Shown here: positions 1 to 13,800 of the stretch, piece after piece
Position numbering within the stretch: the first letter of the stretch is position 1
How the letters are laid out: each line of letters opens with the position of its first letter
Source of the DNA: Argentina anserina
Lineage: Eukaryota; Streptophyta; Magnoliopsida; Rosales; Rosaceae
Length of the DNA: 64,000 bases
Assembly (NCBI RefSeq): GCF_933775445.1
Contig: NC_065877.1
Span: 2,542,001-2,606,000, forward strand
Direction: 5' to 3'
The notes under the pieces: model-generated
Seen by the model: only the letters and a program-made list of their open reading frames with translations
Databases searched by the model: none
What the model was told of the DNA's origin: nothing
Translations under genes and position numbers: made by a program

Positions 1-3000
1 GGACTTGTGCTACATGCAGCGAAGGTGCATATGGTAGCGATGCTCCGTTGAGAGGCTTTGGTTTTGCAGTTGCACAAAAATTTAGTTGAATTGTGTGTCC
101 GATTTTGTGCAAAAAACCATTTTATATAGAGAACACAATTTGTTCTTTCTTTCGGATCAAGTAATTATAACCCCTTATTAAGTAAGACAATAATTCATTT
201 CTCAACTCAAATTTGGATTCTTGAATATTCCCGAAAATCTATTCCTAAAAGGAATGAAAATCTTCTCTACTTATTAGCTTTCCCAAATAACCGGTGTAAC
301 AGGCTAAAACTCAAAATAATTAGCAAGGAATTATTTAGGCACAAACAGAGACGGACTCCTGGATACCATATGCATCATGTTGGTTCCATCGCTTTTGATG
401 ATACATGCTCATGTATATCAGAAAATAATATGTATCATATTGGTGCAATTGAACCATTTTCTCAAAAAACACATATTCTCGGACAGTTTCTGCAAGTACA
501 AGCAATTCCCGCCTATTATGTGCGGACTTACCAACGAACATCTAAGTAGCTAGGGGTGGTTCTGAATGCATTGAATATCATTGAATGTTTTATATCATAC
601 AACTCAGTTGCGTACGTGTGTTAATCATGAATAGTATAGCGACGAAAATGTCCGAGAGGTATAAAACTATAAATCTTTCAAAGAGATTTACACGTCTATG
701 ATCGACGTCTAATATGAGGTCGATCACCAGTTATACAAAGCACCAAAATGTCCAATAGGTATCCATCGTGCTGGTCCAAGTACTCTTCTATATCTGTAAG
801 CTGGAAACCAAATTGAAAATACGACCGAACAGTACTTTTATTGAGCAGCAGAGCAATTGATTTTTTACCGCTATATGCATCAATTATATATCTGTATTCT
901 GTACTATCCCACGCAACCCCCTAACCCTAGGATCTCATCTCATTTTCTGGTAAACGTAATTGACGGTCAAGTGTAATGAATGATTGCTGTAATAATAGAA
1001 AGTTGACAGGATACTTTGAAGCTGCAGAGATCTATATACCATTTTCACGAATGCTTCAGTCTTGTTTTATAAAAAAGAGATCAATGAGATCATGCATGTG
1101 TTTGTTTGTGATTGTCATAGATGCCTGAGTGGATTCTGATTCGGTCTGTTTGATCTTATGGAGCACCCAGCTAGCTTGTCTTGTTTTGATGAAGCAAGGC
1201 ATGCGTAGATATTCAACTAGCCTTAACTAGGATTCAAATGGTTGTTTAGATTCATTAAATTTTTCTTACAACGACAGGTTCTCGATTCCTGGCTAATTTG
1301 ATCAGATGACTCTATGAGTGAATATGCTCATCAGTGATAAACCACAACTTCCATGAGCTGATAAATGATAATAGACCACAACTTCCAGTTCTCAAGCACA
1401 CAGTATACTTATATATTAACCGTTAACGAATAAATGTTTAAGATCAAGTTATCAACGATGTCAGAACCCAACAATAACCAGCTTTGCTACAACAGAGAAT
1501 GCAGTAGACCACGCCTCACCGTACTCGACCGTATATGGTGCTCCTCTGTTTAATTCCATCTATGAACTCATATTTGTATGAGACACTCGAAACTATAAAT
1601 ATTAAATCTCCCAGCAACATCAACAAAGCTACGAATAATATCTTCTTTTATACAAATATTATGGCCGGTGATAGTGATCGAAACGTGATCATGATTATAA
1701 TGTATGTGATCTCTAATCCTTATATATATGATCATAGGCGCGGTTAAATCACTTCAAGAATCGAACATGCATTTGAGCTCACGATACTAATAAAGGATGG
1801 ATGACCAAGTACAAATTAAATTTTTTTGATCATTTTGTGAACGACAGACAGACGTATGCCTTCATTGGTGAATGGTGATAGAAGGGAGTAATGGTAAATT
1901 CTGACAAAAATAAAAGTTGGCAATAGCAATAAGTGATACAGTTGAAACCAATAAAATTAGAATCATCTTGAGCTCATTCTCAACCAAATACATATGCCCC
2001 CACACAATTCAAAATGAGGATTTTCTTACTCTTGCTCTTCCTCTCACCTCCCTAGATTAATTATTAGATGCCTGCAGGATTGCTGCAAAAAGTCAGTACA
2101 TGATCATATTAGAGGAATTATTGACAAAAAGAAGAAGATCATATTAGAGGAATTGGGGTCATGAGAAGCAAATTGTTAGTTTTGTGGGCCTGCAAGGGCT
2201 TTCAAATGGATTAAATTTAATTGGCCCACCCGAAAGCCGGTCTAGCTAGGGAGCAGCATGAAGAAAATGACAGGACACTGAAACCCTGGATTAGATTAGC
2301 CGATTAGGGTTAGGGGGTTGGCTGCTGCAATAAATCCCGATATGATGAATGCATTGGGCCATTGGCCACTTTGGAGTTCTGGCCTTCTAAGGCTTATTAT
2401 GAGAGATTCAGTTCAATTAGTCAAAAAAGAATCGTCTCTCTATCGAGGAGCTGCTAGAGATGATCGACTGATTCGACCCTAATGACCATTGAAAATACTC
2501 AAATAGAGTGGGTTTCCAAGTTATCAATGTAAGCTAGTATTGGATATGACAAAGCTCCACAGCCTCCATTTTGTTATATATATAGAGCCACCTCTGAATG
2601 CTTGGTATCACTCAACGTTGATATGGTTTACCCGAATGCAAAAAATGGTCTTAATCGAGTTGGATGATCGATCAGCATGCATGGTGGTACTGCTTGCAAG
2701 TTGCATGTTTCATAAGGTTTACCTTCGAATATGGGGAGTACCTGGACCTAGCTCACATATACATCAAGTATTCCTCATTGTCTCTGGAGTTTTTTTATGA
2801 GAGGGTGCTCGATCGTCCTATGAAAGTAGTTTTGATTAGCGGGTCGATCGAAGACTCTGCTGTGTACCCTGCATATATTCTACGGCGTTACAACAAGTCT
2901 CCCTATGATGAATATTCTGCACGTACGTATAGAACTGCTTATAGTTAGTGTCATTGTGCACCAACGTACTCTGTATATTTTATCGATTCATATAACATAT

Positions 3001-4987
3001 ATTTATGTATTTTGCCTTTAAATTAGGGTTACAATATAAGCGATTTAGTTGTACAGTATTTGTTGATCGAAATTGAACAGCCAATTGAATGGTTTCTACT
3101 ACTGCAGTACTGCTACATCTTTATTTTTATTTTACCTAGGTTAACCTTTATCTAGACATCTAGAACTCGAAGTGAGTCGATTAACAAAGTCTCATTTGGC
3201 CTTTTTGAGTTTAATACCAAACTGAATTGCGTGTTGAAGGGGGGGACATGACCAGTACCTATTATCACATAGGGACCTTTTTTTTTCATGTGAATATAAA
3301 AATTAATATAAATTAATATGTGATTAATTATTAGTTACAAAATTAACACTTTCTTCACATATTTTTTAATTATTTATTAGAAAATTTAATAAGTACTCCA
3401 ATTACCAAATTTTGTGGACTTAAATCATGATTAAATATATTTTTTTTATAAATTTAATTTGATATTTAACTCTTGAAATCATAAATTTAGTATGAAAATG
3501 ATACATTACATTCCATTATGAATGTGAGGGTCTTGAATTTTATTTAATTAATAATAAATATTTTTTAATTAATATTTTTTATTTTTTTCGTCTAGGGCCT
3601 CTCCAAGCACGGGCTGGCGCTGCCTGTTATATAACCTTATTCGATCTGGTCTATTATATCGGTATGTTATGCAATTTGATCAAAACTCCGAAAGCAAAAC
3701 ATGAGTGTATGTATGTGTTTTATCAGGAGATGATCGAAGTTTGATTATTAACAGAGATCATGAGTTTCAACTTAATTCATATGAACCGACTAGCTACTAG
3801 AACGCTTATATTCAAGGGTTCATGACAGAAAACTAAGATTAATGCATCTGTAGCCATTTACTAAACCGTAATGCATGGGATTGAAAAGGAATTGGATAGA
3901 AAGTAATGGGAGAGAGACAAGGAATGGAGGATAGAAGAAGTCATTCCTATAACCATTATAGATCCTTTCTTCTTCGATTACAACCATTATAGATCCTTGA
4001 TCATGAGTTTCTTCAGTGTGTATGATAATGATATCTAGCTATCTATGAGTATATGGATGTATTTCTTTTTAGTGTACATGTATATGTATACATATGACTT
4101 TTGGGAAATAGAAAAGACATTAGAATTTAAAAAAAAAAACAAAAAACAGACCAAACTCACAGGAAATTCTCTTAATTATGAGTGTACTCAAATCTATAAA
4201 GAGACTATATTTAGGTGCTATGGAGCACAATGTCCGGCCATCTCTGTAACTGATCGAGTTTCTTATTGATGTGTTTTACCGGAGTCATGTTGTGAAAAAT
4301 CAATTCAAGAAAACGAAATAGCTCAAACTATTGACCAATTATGGTGATGAGACTTTTAATTATGATACAAACCCACTTTGAAGCCATCTTTCTTTAATCA
4401 CGGATAACCTTGACTAATTATGATTTGTTCCGGGGTGTGCCCAATATGTTATCCCCAACAAAAACAACTAATGCATTCAAGAAATGAACATATGATCAAT
4501 AACTAAAATGACATGTACGTTGAGCACTTGAGCATACATAATCAGCTACTTGAATCTATTTCCCTGCAGTCTTTCTTCTCCTTTTTCTTCTGTAAGGGTG
4601 CAAAAAAAGCTAGGTTCCCCACTTCTCTTGTTATAATATAGTTGGCCCTGATGTAAATATTGAATTCAAGTTTCAGTAATTTTCTTCAAAAAGTTCAGAG
4701 TTTAATACTACTGTTCTGTTTATTGTGGGGAAAATTATAGATTGATATAGGTGGGCATCTATTAACAGCACTGCAATTCAACTTATGAGGTGTTGATTAC
4801 ACATTATAGCCATAATTCAGGTAATATTTCATAACTTCAAAATCCAACTTATCAACCAAATGTCAATCAGGAAAACAAAGACAGTCACAAGTGAGATCCT
4901 ATCCCCCGTATGTTAATGAATAGACAAAAGTAATAAGTAATATTCAAATAAACAGATCCATACTCCATAGTATGAACTGTTAATTGA
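1..4987. other. AT-rich intergenic region, no supportable gene
   Basis: No ORF here has a recognisable domain, and none can be joined to others by convincing splice sites. The longest open frames (around 2540-2950) are under 100 codons and look like chance. Long A/T runs at about 3280-3590 and a GC-richer patch at about 3595-3640 resemble decayed transposon sequence, but I could not define ends. A short direct repeat (gatcatattagaggaatt) occurs at 2102-2119 and 2138-2155. Another (aaccattatagatcct) occurs at about 3951 and 3979. Confidence 0.6.
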
Positions 4988-6397
4988 TCAGATTGCTCTG
5001 GGAGGTTTCTCTAACACTGCAGAGAAGTAGACCTCATCCTTTGATTTAGGAGAAATAGTCCACTTGTGTTTCTTGTATCTCAATTGCAGAAACATGTACA
5101 TGAAAACATCCAAATCCTTTTTATTGCAGAAGAACCGGTCAATCCATAACAATCCGCCAGGCCTCAGAACTCGGTCCCAATCAAACAAGATGAAATCCAG
5201 CAACTGCAGGTCAATCCAGCCATCCAGAAATCCAGCTGTATGAATCAAGTCCATGATGTTATCGAAGAAAGGTAGACGCTGATTCAATGTTAGATACAGC
5301 GGGACTAAACCCCTTAATGCAATCATTTCATTGAAAGGAGCCCCAAGGTTCAGAGCAGTAGAAACTACTGTAACATTGTTTTCTCTCATTCTTGCAGCAA
5401 AAGTACCTGTGCCAACACCATAGTCAAGACCAATTCTTATCTCCCCAGGCTTAATAGCCAAAATTTCGCTGATCAGGAAATCAACTGGTAGCGAGCTATT
5501 TTTAACTACCCATTTAAGCTTTTCCTTCTCCATTTCAAAACATCCAACACACTTTGAATAACCTTTCTTGGAGTTATTGCTCATTAAGCACTGAAAATTC
5601 CTGCACTGATAATTGCTCCACCGCACATTTCTGTCATCTGGCAATTTCCAAAGAGACTCATTGATCGGGTAAGGCTTCTGGTAGACCTTTGAGGCCCTTG
5701 TCAAGCATCGCCTCCGGGGCAAAGGATCACAACCATTAAACATCAGCTTCTGAGCCAAGTTCCAATCATCGTCACAATACGACCCGATGTCATAATTCAT
5801 GTACTCTTCCAGCTCTTTCTTGTACAACACACAAGCATGTCCAATTGTATTGTATATCCTCTCTGTTCCAAATATATTTAACTTCCCAGTTCTAGTCTCC
5901 TTCGGGGTTATGTACTTCCTTATCTCTTCAATCACAAAAGTATTAATCAAAGGTTCCTCTTTCATCGTTGAGTTTCTAATACCTTCAAGGATAGGTAACC
6001 GAATCAGTCTCAGAGAAATGTGAGCAGTATAAAGGGGCCTGATTACTTCCTCCTCCAGATACTTCTTAAACTCCAATTTTGTAATATTAGTTGTATGCAA
6101 GACGTCTTTGTTCTTCTCCATTTGCTGCACAGCTGACTCTAGCTTTTCTTGTAAACTATCCAATTTGCTTAGCACTTCCCCTACTCGATCAGAAAGAGCT
6201 TTTATGTCGAAGCCTTCATATGCATCTTGGACCCCATAAACATGCCGGCATATGTCTTCATTGCGCCAGAAAAATCCAGCAGAGTAGAACTTGAAGAGGC
6301 TGGATATGCTGACAATTATAACAAGCCCTCCCAGTAGAATCTGGAGCCATCCCATTATCCTACCGAATCTGCATTTAGGAAGGCATGACCTCCTCAT
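4988..6397 (-). CDS. Membrane-anchored SAM-dependent methyltransferase-like protein (469 aa)
   Basis: Single coding exon of 469 aa. Residues about 13-33 form one hydrophobic segment (LQILLGGLVIIVSI region) after a basic N-terminus, fitting a type II anchor in the Golgi or endomembrane. Residues about 66-97 are a likely coiled coil. The C-terminal half carries a class I Rossmann methyltransferase signature: motif I GLDYGVGTGTFA at about 323-334, and a late motif RVLRPGGLLWIDRFF at about 409-423. Many cysteines lie in the middle (about 208-286). It resembles the plant family annotated as probable methyltransferases related to Arabidopsis At1g29790, At4g01240 and At3g05390 (locus names from memory). 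The substrate is unknown. The ATG at 6397 precedes the membrane segment directly, and the 5' leader appears to contain an intron. Methyl transfer is inferred from the fold only. Confidence 0.85.
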   Translation of the reverse strand: MRRSCLPKCRFGRIMGWLQILLGGLVIIVSISSLFKFYSAGFFWRNEDICRHVYGVQDAYEGFDIKALSDRVGEVLSKLDSLQEKLESAVQQMEKNKDVLHTTNITKLEFKKYLEEEVIRPLYTAHISLRLIRLPILEGIRNSTMKEEPLINTFVIEEIRKYITPKETRTGKLNIFGTERIYNTIGHACVLYKKELEEYMNYDIGSYCDDDWNLAQKLMFNGCDPLPRRRCLTRASKVYQKPYPINESLWKLPDDRNVRWSNYQCRNFQCLMSNNSKKGYSKCVGCFEMEKEKLKWVVKNSSLPVDFLISEILAIKPGEIRIGLDYGVGTGTFAARMRENNVTVVSTALNLGAPFNEMIALRGLVPLYLTLNQRLPFFDNIMDLIHTAGFLDGWIDLQLLDFILFDWDRVLRPGGLLWIDRFFCNKKDLDVFMYMFLQLRYKKHKWTISPKSKDEVYFSAVLEKPPRAI

Positions 6398-6474
6398 CGT
6401 TTATAAAGCAGGAAAGTTTACCTTTCCTTTGAACCAAGCTCAAGCTCTATCCTCTCTGTATTTAGTTCTTCCAC

Positions 6475-7481
6475 CTAGTAAAAAAAAAAACTGATTCTCA
6501 GCACTGAATTCGATATCTCAAAGTCACTACAAGCCCACATTACAACTTACTGATTAACAATCACATGTCGAACCGTTACTGAGAAACTATGGAATGAGAA
6601 TTAGAGAAACTAGTCCTATTGTTTGAAGAATGATATGTAATAATAAATCTCATCACTAAGTGATTATTCGCATTTCGATAAAAAAAAAATTATTCTCATC
6701 ATAACAGCAACAGATATGAGGAGTAAGTCTGGTGATCTAATACTAAATACTCGCACTATGTGAAATTAGAGAATACAATGCTAAGACATATAATGTTCGA
6801 TCAGGGCATGCAAAACCCAAGATTCAGGATGATTCTGAAACAAAACTACTCTGTTTGTCTCATACAACATGAATCACTGAATCAGAATGAAGACCATTTT
6901 CACTTGTAACACATTTTTTAGCTAATGATTTCTGGAAATATATAGAATCACCAATTGTCACAATAAAGCCAATGTCTTGCAAAATTCTAGCACCTACCCA
7001 ACTCTCATTACTAGACTTTTACCAATTCAATCAGTTACCCTCTAACCATTCCATAACAAATCCCAAAACCAAATCAAACATGAGTAAACAAAACTTATAC
7101 TTTCTTTCTTGATCAAATGAAGAATAGGCAAATGAAGCTATAGACAAACTATTAAAATCAAAATTGACATCAAGTATCAAACTTTATACATACCCAAATG
7201 AAGAATCTCCGGGAACTTGCATCAAACTGGAGCCAAACCCATCTTCCTGTGCACCATTCAACTTCCACTGCAGCTCTCTCCCCAAATGACCTAAAGAAAT
7301 GAACATAAAGATTGAACCTTTCAGTTAAAAACTTGAAAAACAATCCAATTACACTTCCCAATTGAGCTTTTAGAGCTGTAAATTCGTAATCTTGAAGCTT
7401 ACAGAGTTGCCCAATTGATTAAACTGGTCAATAATTTATGTATATTATGATTATTCAATGTATGAAGAAACATGAACTTAC
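6475..7481 (-). other. Probable 5'UTR intron of the methyltransferase-like gene
   Basis: On the minus strand a strong donor GTAAGT begins at 7481, and a polypyrimidine tract with acceptor ctag ends at 6475, 77 bases upstream of the ATG at 6397. A TATA-like stretch (tatataatata on the minus strand) lies near 7588-7600, about 110 bases beyond the donor. This suggests a short untranslated first exon near 7483-7565. The model is inferred from splice signals only; no other gene is visible in the interval. Confidence 0.5.
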
Positions 7482-7601
7482 TCAACAGAGTCTGAAGCAC
7501 GAATCTCCATGAAGAAACTGTGATGAGAAACGAATAAGTTGAAATTAAAAATGCTAGATCTTCTGCACAGTCTGAGTTTGCTGTTTAATATATTATATAT
7601 G

Positions 7602-9477
7602 AGGCGTTGACTGTGACTGTGAGAACGAAACCGGGAAGCTCAAATAGTGGTGGACCGACCCATTTGAATAGCTGTGGGCGGGTCGGGTTAAACCCGGGAA
7701 CATTTTTGAATGTGACGTTTGGGATCGGGATTTCATTTCCATGGAGGAAGGGCAGGTAGAGATGTGTATGTTCACATCATCACATGCAGTGTTCTTTATA
7801 TCAGAATTAAGGGTTGATCACAAAGACTCGAATACAAATGGTACTTACTTATTGGTGAAATAAACCCACAAATTGTTATTAGAAATTGGTGTTTTCTGAT
7901 TTGGGTGTGTTAATCTTAGGATAGTTTTGGTTGGTTTATAAAAATGCATGTATATTAGTAGATTAGTAGATAAGAGATAAAGTTAGAAAATTAGATCTTA
8001 ATAAACCTATAAACGTATTGCTGATTCATCCCCAACTAGATGAAAACTAGACCCGTAACTTGCTCACGCATTCTTTATCACACTAGTTTTGGCTAAAATT
8101 GCATGTTCTTCTGTTCTCATCAAATTCTTACTCTTGAGCTTTCTACAGATCTCAAATTTAGAAAACTCAAAAATAACAAAGCAGTTTTCTTTCTTACAAT
8201 CTTTAGTCATCAAGCAATTAAATAAAGTTCATTCACACAAGATCGTTTGAGATTTAATTTGGCACTCAATGTCTATGAAGGCGTTAACGGGAAAATATAT
8301 AAATTAATTCTAATCAATATTGATGAAATAATAGAAAACGTCGAATTTTCACCAGCCCCTCATCTCAATCACTGGAAAATCAGTGATAGATATATACTTA
8401 GCGAAGTCATCGTCATTAATCATATGGAGCTCAAGCCACTTGGTTAACCATGGGCGGGGGATTAGCATTGGATTGACTTAGAGTAGGCCAAACTAATATT
8501 TTTAAAAACCTAGAACAATAACACATGTTGTTATGTTATTCGAGTATTTTTGTAGAGGAAGAAAAAGTCCCAAGACTTTTTTTTTTGGTTAAGAAAAAGT
8601 CCTAAGACCCCAAAGGGAAGAAGTCTAATTTTGAGTGGTTTGAAGGTCGCATTGCATGTAGCTTTGAAGCTAATCACACAAAATACTCGCCTAAATTAAT
8701 GGCAGTGGTGATAACCAAAGTTGAAGGGAGGGGAAGAACTTAAAGGATCTAATCTGTTTGAGGTATTCTAAGAAAAGAAGAAGGATATATTGATCGAAAA
8801 ATTTGGAAGTACTAACAGGATATATAGTTTATTAGTATCGATTTTATATTTGTGTAATGGCTCGAAAATAAATAAATATTATTCCAAATATGCAACACTT
8901 GTGAGAAAGGTCTGGTAAGCTTATATGCAACACTTAAGGGTAAGAGTTGATAGAATACTTGAGTAATCACTAATGATTCATACAAGTTCTTAACTATACG
9001 GTGTTAGGGGTTGGTACTCTCAATTGTGTTCTAGTTATATCTACGTGCGTTTTAATTATTATGAGGTAATAAGGTGCATGTTATTTATGATATTTTTTTG
9101 GAAACAAAAAATTAAACTAGTGCATTATACAACAACAATCTTTAGCATACAATGCTTATAAGTTAGATTTTCTCGAATGGTAGAGTGAATACTAGTGACC
9201 TATTAAAGTAATATATATTCAGATTTTCCGGCTTGCATCATTGATTTTCACGCAATATTTGTCGACACTCTAACCTTATCTGTGTGCGCCGAGAGCATCT
9301 AAACGTAACGAAATCCAATTTCCAAATACTTTATTACTAAAATTCACAAACCATGCATTGCAAAACAACAATTGAATGGATTTAGGAGTATGAATTGCCA
9401 AAACAAAATCCCATGGAAAACATTTTGTTGTTGCCATTTATTTTCTCTCGTTGTATTAAACTCTTGGTTGACACGAG
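7602..9477. other. Intergenic region between divergent genes
   Basis: AT-rich sequence between the methyltransferase-like gene (minus) and the SANT gene (plus), presumably holding both promoters. The only open frame of note (8247-8447, 66 codons) has no recognisable domain. A short direct repeat (agaaaaagtcc) lies at about 8560-8600. I see no RNA gene or defined mobile element. Confidence 0.5.
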
Positions 9478-9478
9478 A

Positions 9479-9487
9479 CTATATATT
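9479..9487 (+). promoter_or_regulatory. TATA-like box of the SANT-domain gene
   Basis: ctatatatt lies about 25-30 bases upstream of a CT-rich stretch typical of plant transcription starts and 5' leaders (about 9488-9600). The leader exon then ends at a splice donor at 9639/9640. Position and composition support a core promoter; no start-site data are available. Confidence 0.45.
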
Positions 9488-9639
9488 CTCTCGTCTCCGC
9501 TCTCTTCCTCTCTATGCAAACAACACACACTCTTTGATTTTCACCTTCCCTCTCCTCTCGTCTTCCCTCTGTCTATCTATCTCCCCCTTCCTTCTCTTAA
9601 CCTCGTGATTTGACGAGAGCTCAACTCTCTTGAAACCAG

Positions 9640-10890
9640 GTATATAATATACTCTTATATATCTTTCTCTCCATATCTGCTTATGCTTCGTTTATGTTTA
9701 CTGCTTTGTTTTGTTCGTGGTATTATTTATTGCTTGTAGCCTTGTACTTTGGTTTCTATGTGGTTCTATCTCATATATAGTAAAGCTTGATAATTGATGT
9801 GAATCAAAGCCTAACACGAAAACCCATTTGCCCAGGCTTAACCTTTCACGTGGGTTCTCGACTTTTATCGTGCTCTTTAATGGAGGTTAGTTCATTACTG
9901 AATTTATGTTTATGTTCTGTGCTTGATATCATTGTAAAGCAGCTGTTTGCATTGTTGATATTGTTTGAGTTGTTCTGCTGTTTGATATGAGCTTAATTTT
10001 GGTGGTTGTTATGACTTATAAGATGTTGGAATCCAAGTATTGGGTTTTAGGTACAAGTCGGGTTTGAGTTGTGGTTTGGTTTGGTTTGGTTTCGATCCCA
10101 CAAACTTGTCTGTTGGTTTGGTTTTGTGTTTCTGCGGTGGCATATTAACTTCTCTGAGCTATTGAGACTGTATTCAACGTTTGGTTTCAGATATTTCGTT
10201 GGCTTTTGTTTTGTAACATAGCGTCTTGTTTATTGCTTTGACATGATGAATGGGGGTTTCGTGTGGTGTATCTTATAGGAATATGGATCAGGTTCAGTTA
10301 TAAATTTTGGTTTTGAGGTAGTGAAATCCTCTGATAGTGTTTCAGATGCGTTGTGCTTTCTGGCTTAGAGTCAAGGTTGGAGTTTCCAGTTATTTGAGAA
10401 TGGATAATTAATGGGTTCTTAGATTTGCATGCAGTTTCTGAGTTTCAGTGGGTCATCGATCAAGATATATCTCTTCTCGAATATTTGTTTTGCTTCTATG
10501 AATTGTGAGAGGAATTTGATTCTATCTTTGTCAGAATTGTGTAAGATTTCAACAGAAATTATTAAGTCGTGCAGATTTTTCCTTGTCCAGGGATAGATCT
10601 TGTAGATGTAGTTATTATTGGTGTACATTAGTTGATAAAAGTCTGTATCTTCATTGAGTTTGTTCTCAACAAAATCTGGTGATTTTCTGGTTGTGCAGAT
10701 TACGGGTTGGGACATACCATTGCAATAATGTATAAATTATCTCAATGAATAAAAAAAACTTCTAACTGTGTTGATACATAGAGTTGCATAAGTTATAATT
10801 TGCAAGATAGCCTCTAGGGTGAAGGAGTACAGGTTTAGTGGCATTTGCATTTCTTGATGGTTGTACCTTTGTTTCTATATTCTTTGGCAG
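9640..10890 (+). other. Probable 5'UTR intron of the SANT-domain gene
   Basis: The leader reads ...aaaccag followed by a donor GTATATAA at 9640. The acceptor ttctttggcag ends at 10890, exactly before the ATG at 10891. The interval is T-rich, as plant introns are, and has no conserved coding signal. A G-box core (CACGTG) occurs at about 9847. Additional small untranslated exons inside cannot be excluded. Confidence 0.55.
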
Positions 10891-13800
10891 ATGGAAGCAG
10901 CTGAGTCAGATATTGTGGGTGATTTCTTGAAAGTTGCACCTATCGCAGATCTGATTCATTCAGATACTCCTACAAGCAATGTGTTTGGAGAACACCATAT
11001 CATTCCCCGAGTTGGTGGCAAGTATCAGGTTGAAATTCCTTTTATGACTGAGGAGACAATGAAATCTGAGCGGCTGAAGCTTTTGACTAATCCTGCTGAT
11101 TCAAAAATTGCCAATGATTATCATTCCTTTCTTGTGGGATTACCCATCCCAATTGCGTGGGTCAAAGAACTGAAAAACACTGAAGCTGAAGGGTTGGATT
11201 CTCCAAGAAACCCTGATGATGCAGTTAATGTAAAGAAGTCTCTGGAAGCTAGAAAGAAAAGAAAGTATCATAAGAGATCAAGGAAGAGAAGTTCAGAACT
11301 CAATGCTGATCACATGGAGTTTGGATTGGGCCAGGGAGAAGATCCAAGACCAACAAGTTTAAGAACATTAATGCTGAAAGAAAGGCAATTGCATCAGATG
11401 CTTAAAAGCGAAAGCTGTTTTCCAGTTCCCGATTCATCTAGGAAACTCTGGAGTGATGCTGAAGCTGATAGTTTTCTTCTTGGCTTATACATTTTTGGGA
11501 AGAATTTCAATCAGATAAAGAGATTCATGGAGCGCAAGAGCACAGGAGAAATTATGTCATTTTACTATGGAATATTTTATAGGTCTGATGAATACTACAG
11601 ATGGTCAGATTGTCAGAAAGGTCGGAGAAAGAAATGCATTATTGGTGAGAAAATATTTACAGGGTGGAGGCAACGAGAATTGTTTTCTCGTTTGGTTCCT
11701 CATGTCCGAGAGGAATCACAAACCACTTTGTTGGAGGTACTTTCTAATTTATCATTGTCCAACCTTCTGTTTCTTATTCTTGAATATGATAAAGAAAAAT
11801 GCAGTGCTTATAGGCTAGTTGAAATAAAATGTGTAATATCTTTCCTGTGATATATATGTCAGAATAATCATACTCACCATTTGTGAATAGCGTTGTGTTA
11901 CTTGTGTACGCCAATGGTTTTGCCACTCCATTTTTCCCTTAATGTTCACCAACATAATCCAGAATCGCTGTCTAGGGGTCTTACTAAATTGTATTTGTTG
12001 GAAATTTCTTCAGCTACTCGGTTGTGATCTGTCAAATGTAATCAGCTTTTGTTGCAAATGTGGTTCCCCCAGATATTGAATACAGACATTGTACAGAGTT
12101 TTCTAAATGTATTAAGTCTCTCACTGTCGTTTCCCATCTGATCTGTAATCAGGGCTATAGGTCCTTTGCAGAAGGAAGAACATCACTAGAAGAATATGTC
12201 TCCTCTTTGAAGTCTACGGTTGGCATTCCTGTACTTGTGGAAGCTGTAGGAATTGGGAAACGGGGAGAAGACCTCACAGGCTTTCCCATAGAGCCTGGGA
12301 AGAATAATCAAGAGGCTCCAGTTCCAGCTTCAAGAGTACCAAATGGTAAAGCTTTTGCTTCTCTTACATTTAATGAACTAATGAAGCTTTTGACTGGAGG
12401 AGTGCGGTTGAGCAAAGCTCGATGTACTGATATTTTTTGGGAGGCTGTCTGGCCTCGACTGCTGGCAAATGGATGGCACTCTGAGCAACCCAGGGATCGA
12501 GGTTATGTCAGTTCCGGACATTATTTGGTTTTTCTTATGCCTGGGATAAAGAAGTACTCTAAAAGAAAGCTGACAAAGGGTGAGCATTATTTGGATTCTG
12601 TTAGTGATGTTTTGAACAAAGTGACATCGGAACCAAAACTCATTCAGCTGGATGCTGAGAAAGATCCTGTTGGGAATGAAGGTGGGTGGTCTCCTGAGGC
12701 GATGTCAGACCAGGAAGATATGTCTTCTTTTCAACGACCTTGCTATCTCAAACCCCGAGTCTCTACAAGCAACTCAAACCATATGAAGTTCACCGTTGTT
12801 GATACCAGTTTGGTCCATGGAGCAAAATCGCGTGGCATAATGGAACTGAGAGACTTACCAGTTGAACTGGAGACTACTAACGAACAATCAGATAGCTCAT
12901 CGGAGAGTGAAGGGGAATTATTAGAGTTTAAACCGAATGAGTACCGAAATGGTATTACTCAAAGAGGTGAGATGCCATTAAAAAAGAATAAGGCCAACAA
13001 TGGTGGCAGTGGTGGTGATCTGAAGAGGTTCACCGTTGTTGATACCAGTCTAGTCTTTGGAGGAAAATCATCATCAGTGAGAGAGATAAGATGCTTGCCA
13101 GCTGTAGAAACATGTGCACTCAAGTCGAAACGTACTTCCTGGGAAACTGAAGCAACCTCCTCTGAGGATTTACTGCAAAAGGGTAAGCCTGATGCTACTG
13201 ATAGTTTACTGGATGCTGAAGCGAATAACTTCACCATCGAGTGCCAGGAGGATACATCTGTTACTACAGAAAAAGTGGAGGACAATCAGGATCAGAAAAC
13301 TAGCATGTCTGATGACAAGCAGCCAAAGGGGAGTGCATTGAGCAAATTCAGTCGGAGAGCAAAATCTAGCCATTCTGATTCCATAGGCCCTCTTATCAAA
13401 CGGCGAAAATTAACTGCTTGTGTTAAGGCAGAGACAGGTAGCCTTATTGAAAACTGCTCGCAAGGGTTGGAGTCGGAACAAGTGGGACTCCATGGAACAT
13501 TGACTGATCTAAATTCAGGGACGCTTGTTGTTGATCTAGTTGGTCCTAAACAGAATGAATTATCTAGTAGTTCTGAGGCTGATGGTAGTTTAGAAGAGGA
13601 GGGCAGTTTGGGAACTCGCAGTGGTGATAGTTCTGGTGCGCAGACTTCTCAAGCCCACACATCAATGTGCCAACCTCAGGATTTGGCGGACAGAACAGGT
13701 GGTGACACATATGATGAGTTCATCCATGAGACAAATGCAGATAGTTCAGGCCTTTCGTCTGGTGGAACAAAGCCTGTTGATGATTCTGTGGGAACCTCTA

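Noticed and set aside
2540..2948. Overlapping plus-strand ORFs of 86 and 94 codons
   Set aside because: No recognisable domain, no supporting splice partners, AT-rich context; likely chance.
8247..8447. 66-codon ORF between the first two genes
   Set aside because: No homology recognised and no flanking gene structure.
11567..12152. Extension of the SANT exon 1 frame to 11850 and exon 2 frame from 12060
   Set aside because: These extend into the intron. The GT at 11737 and AG at 12152 join conserved sequence (TTLLE to GYRSFAEG) in frame.
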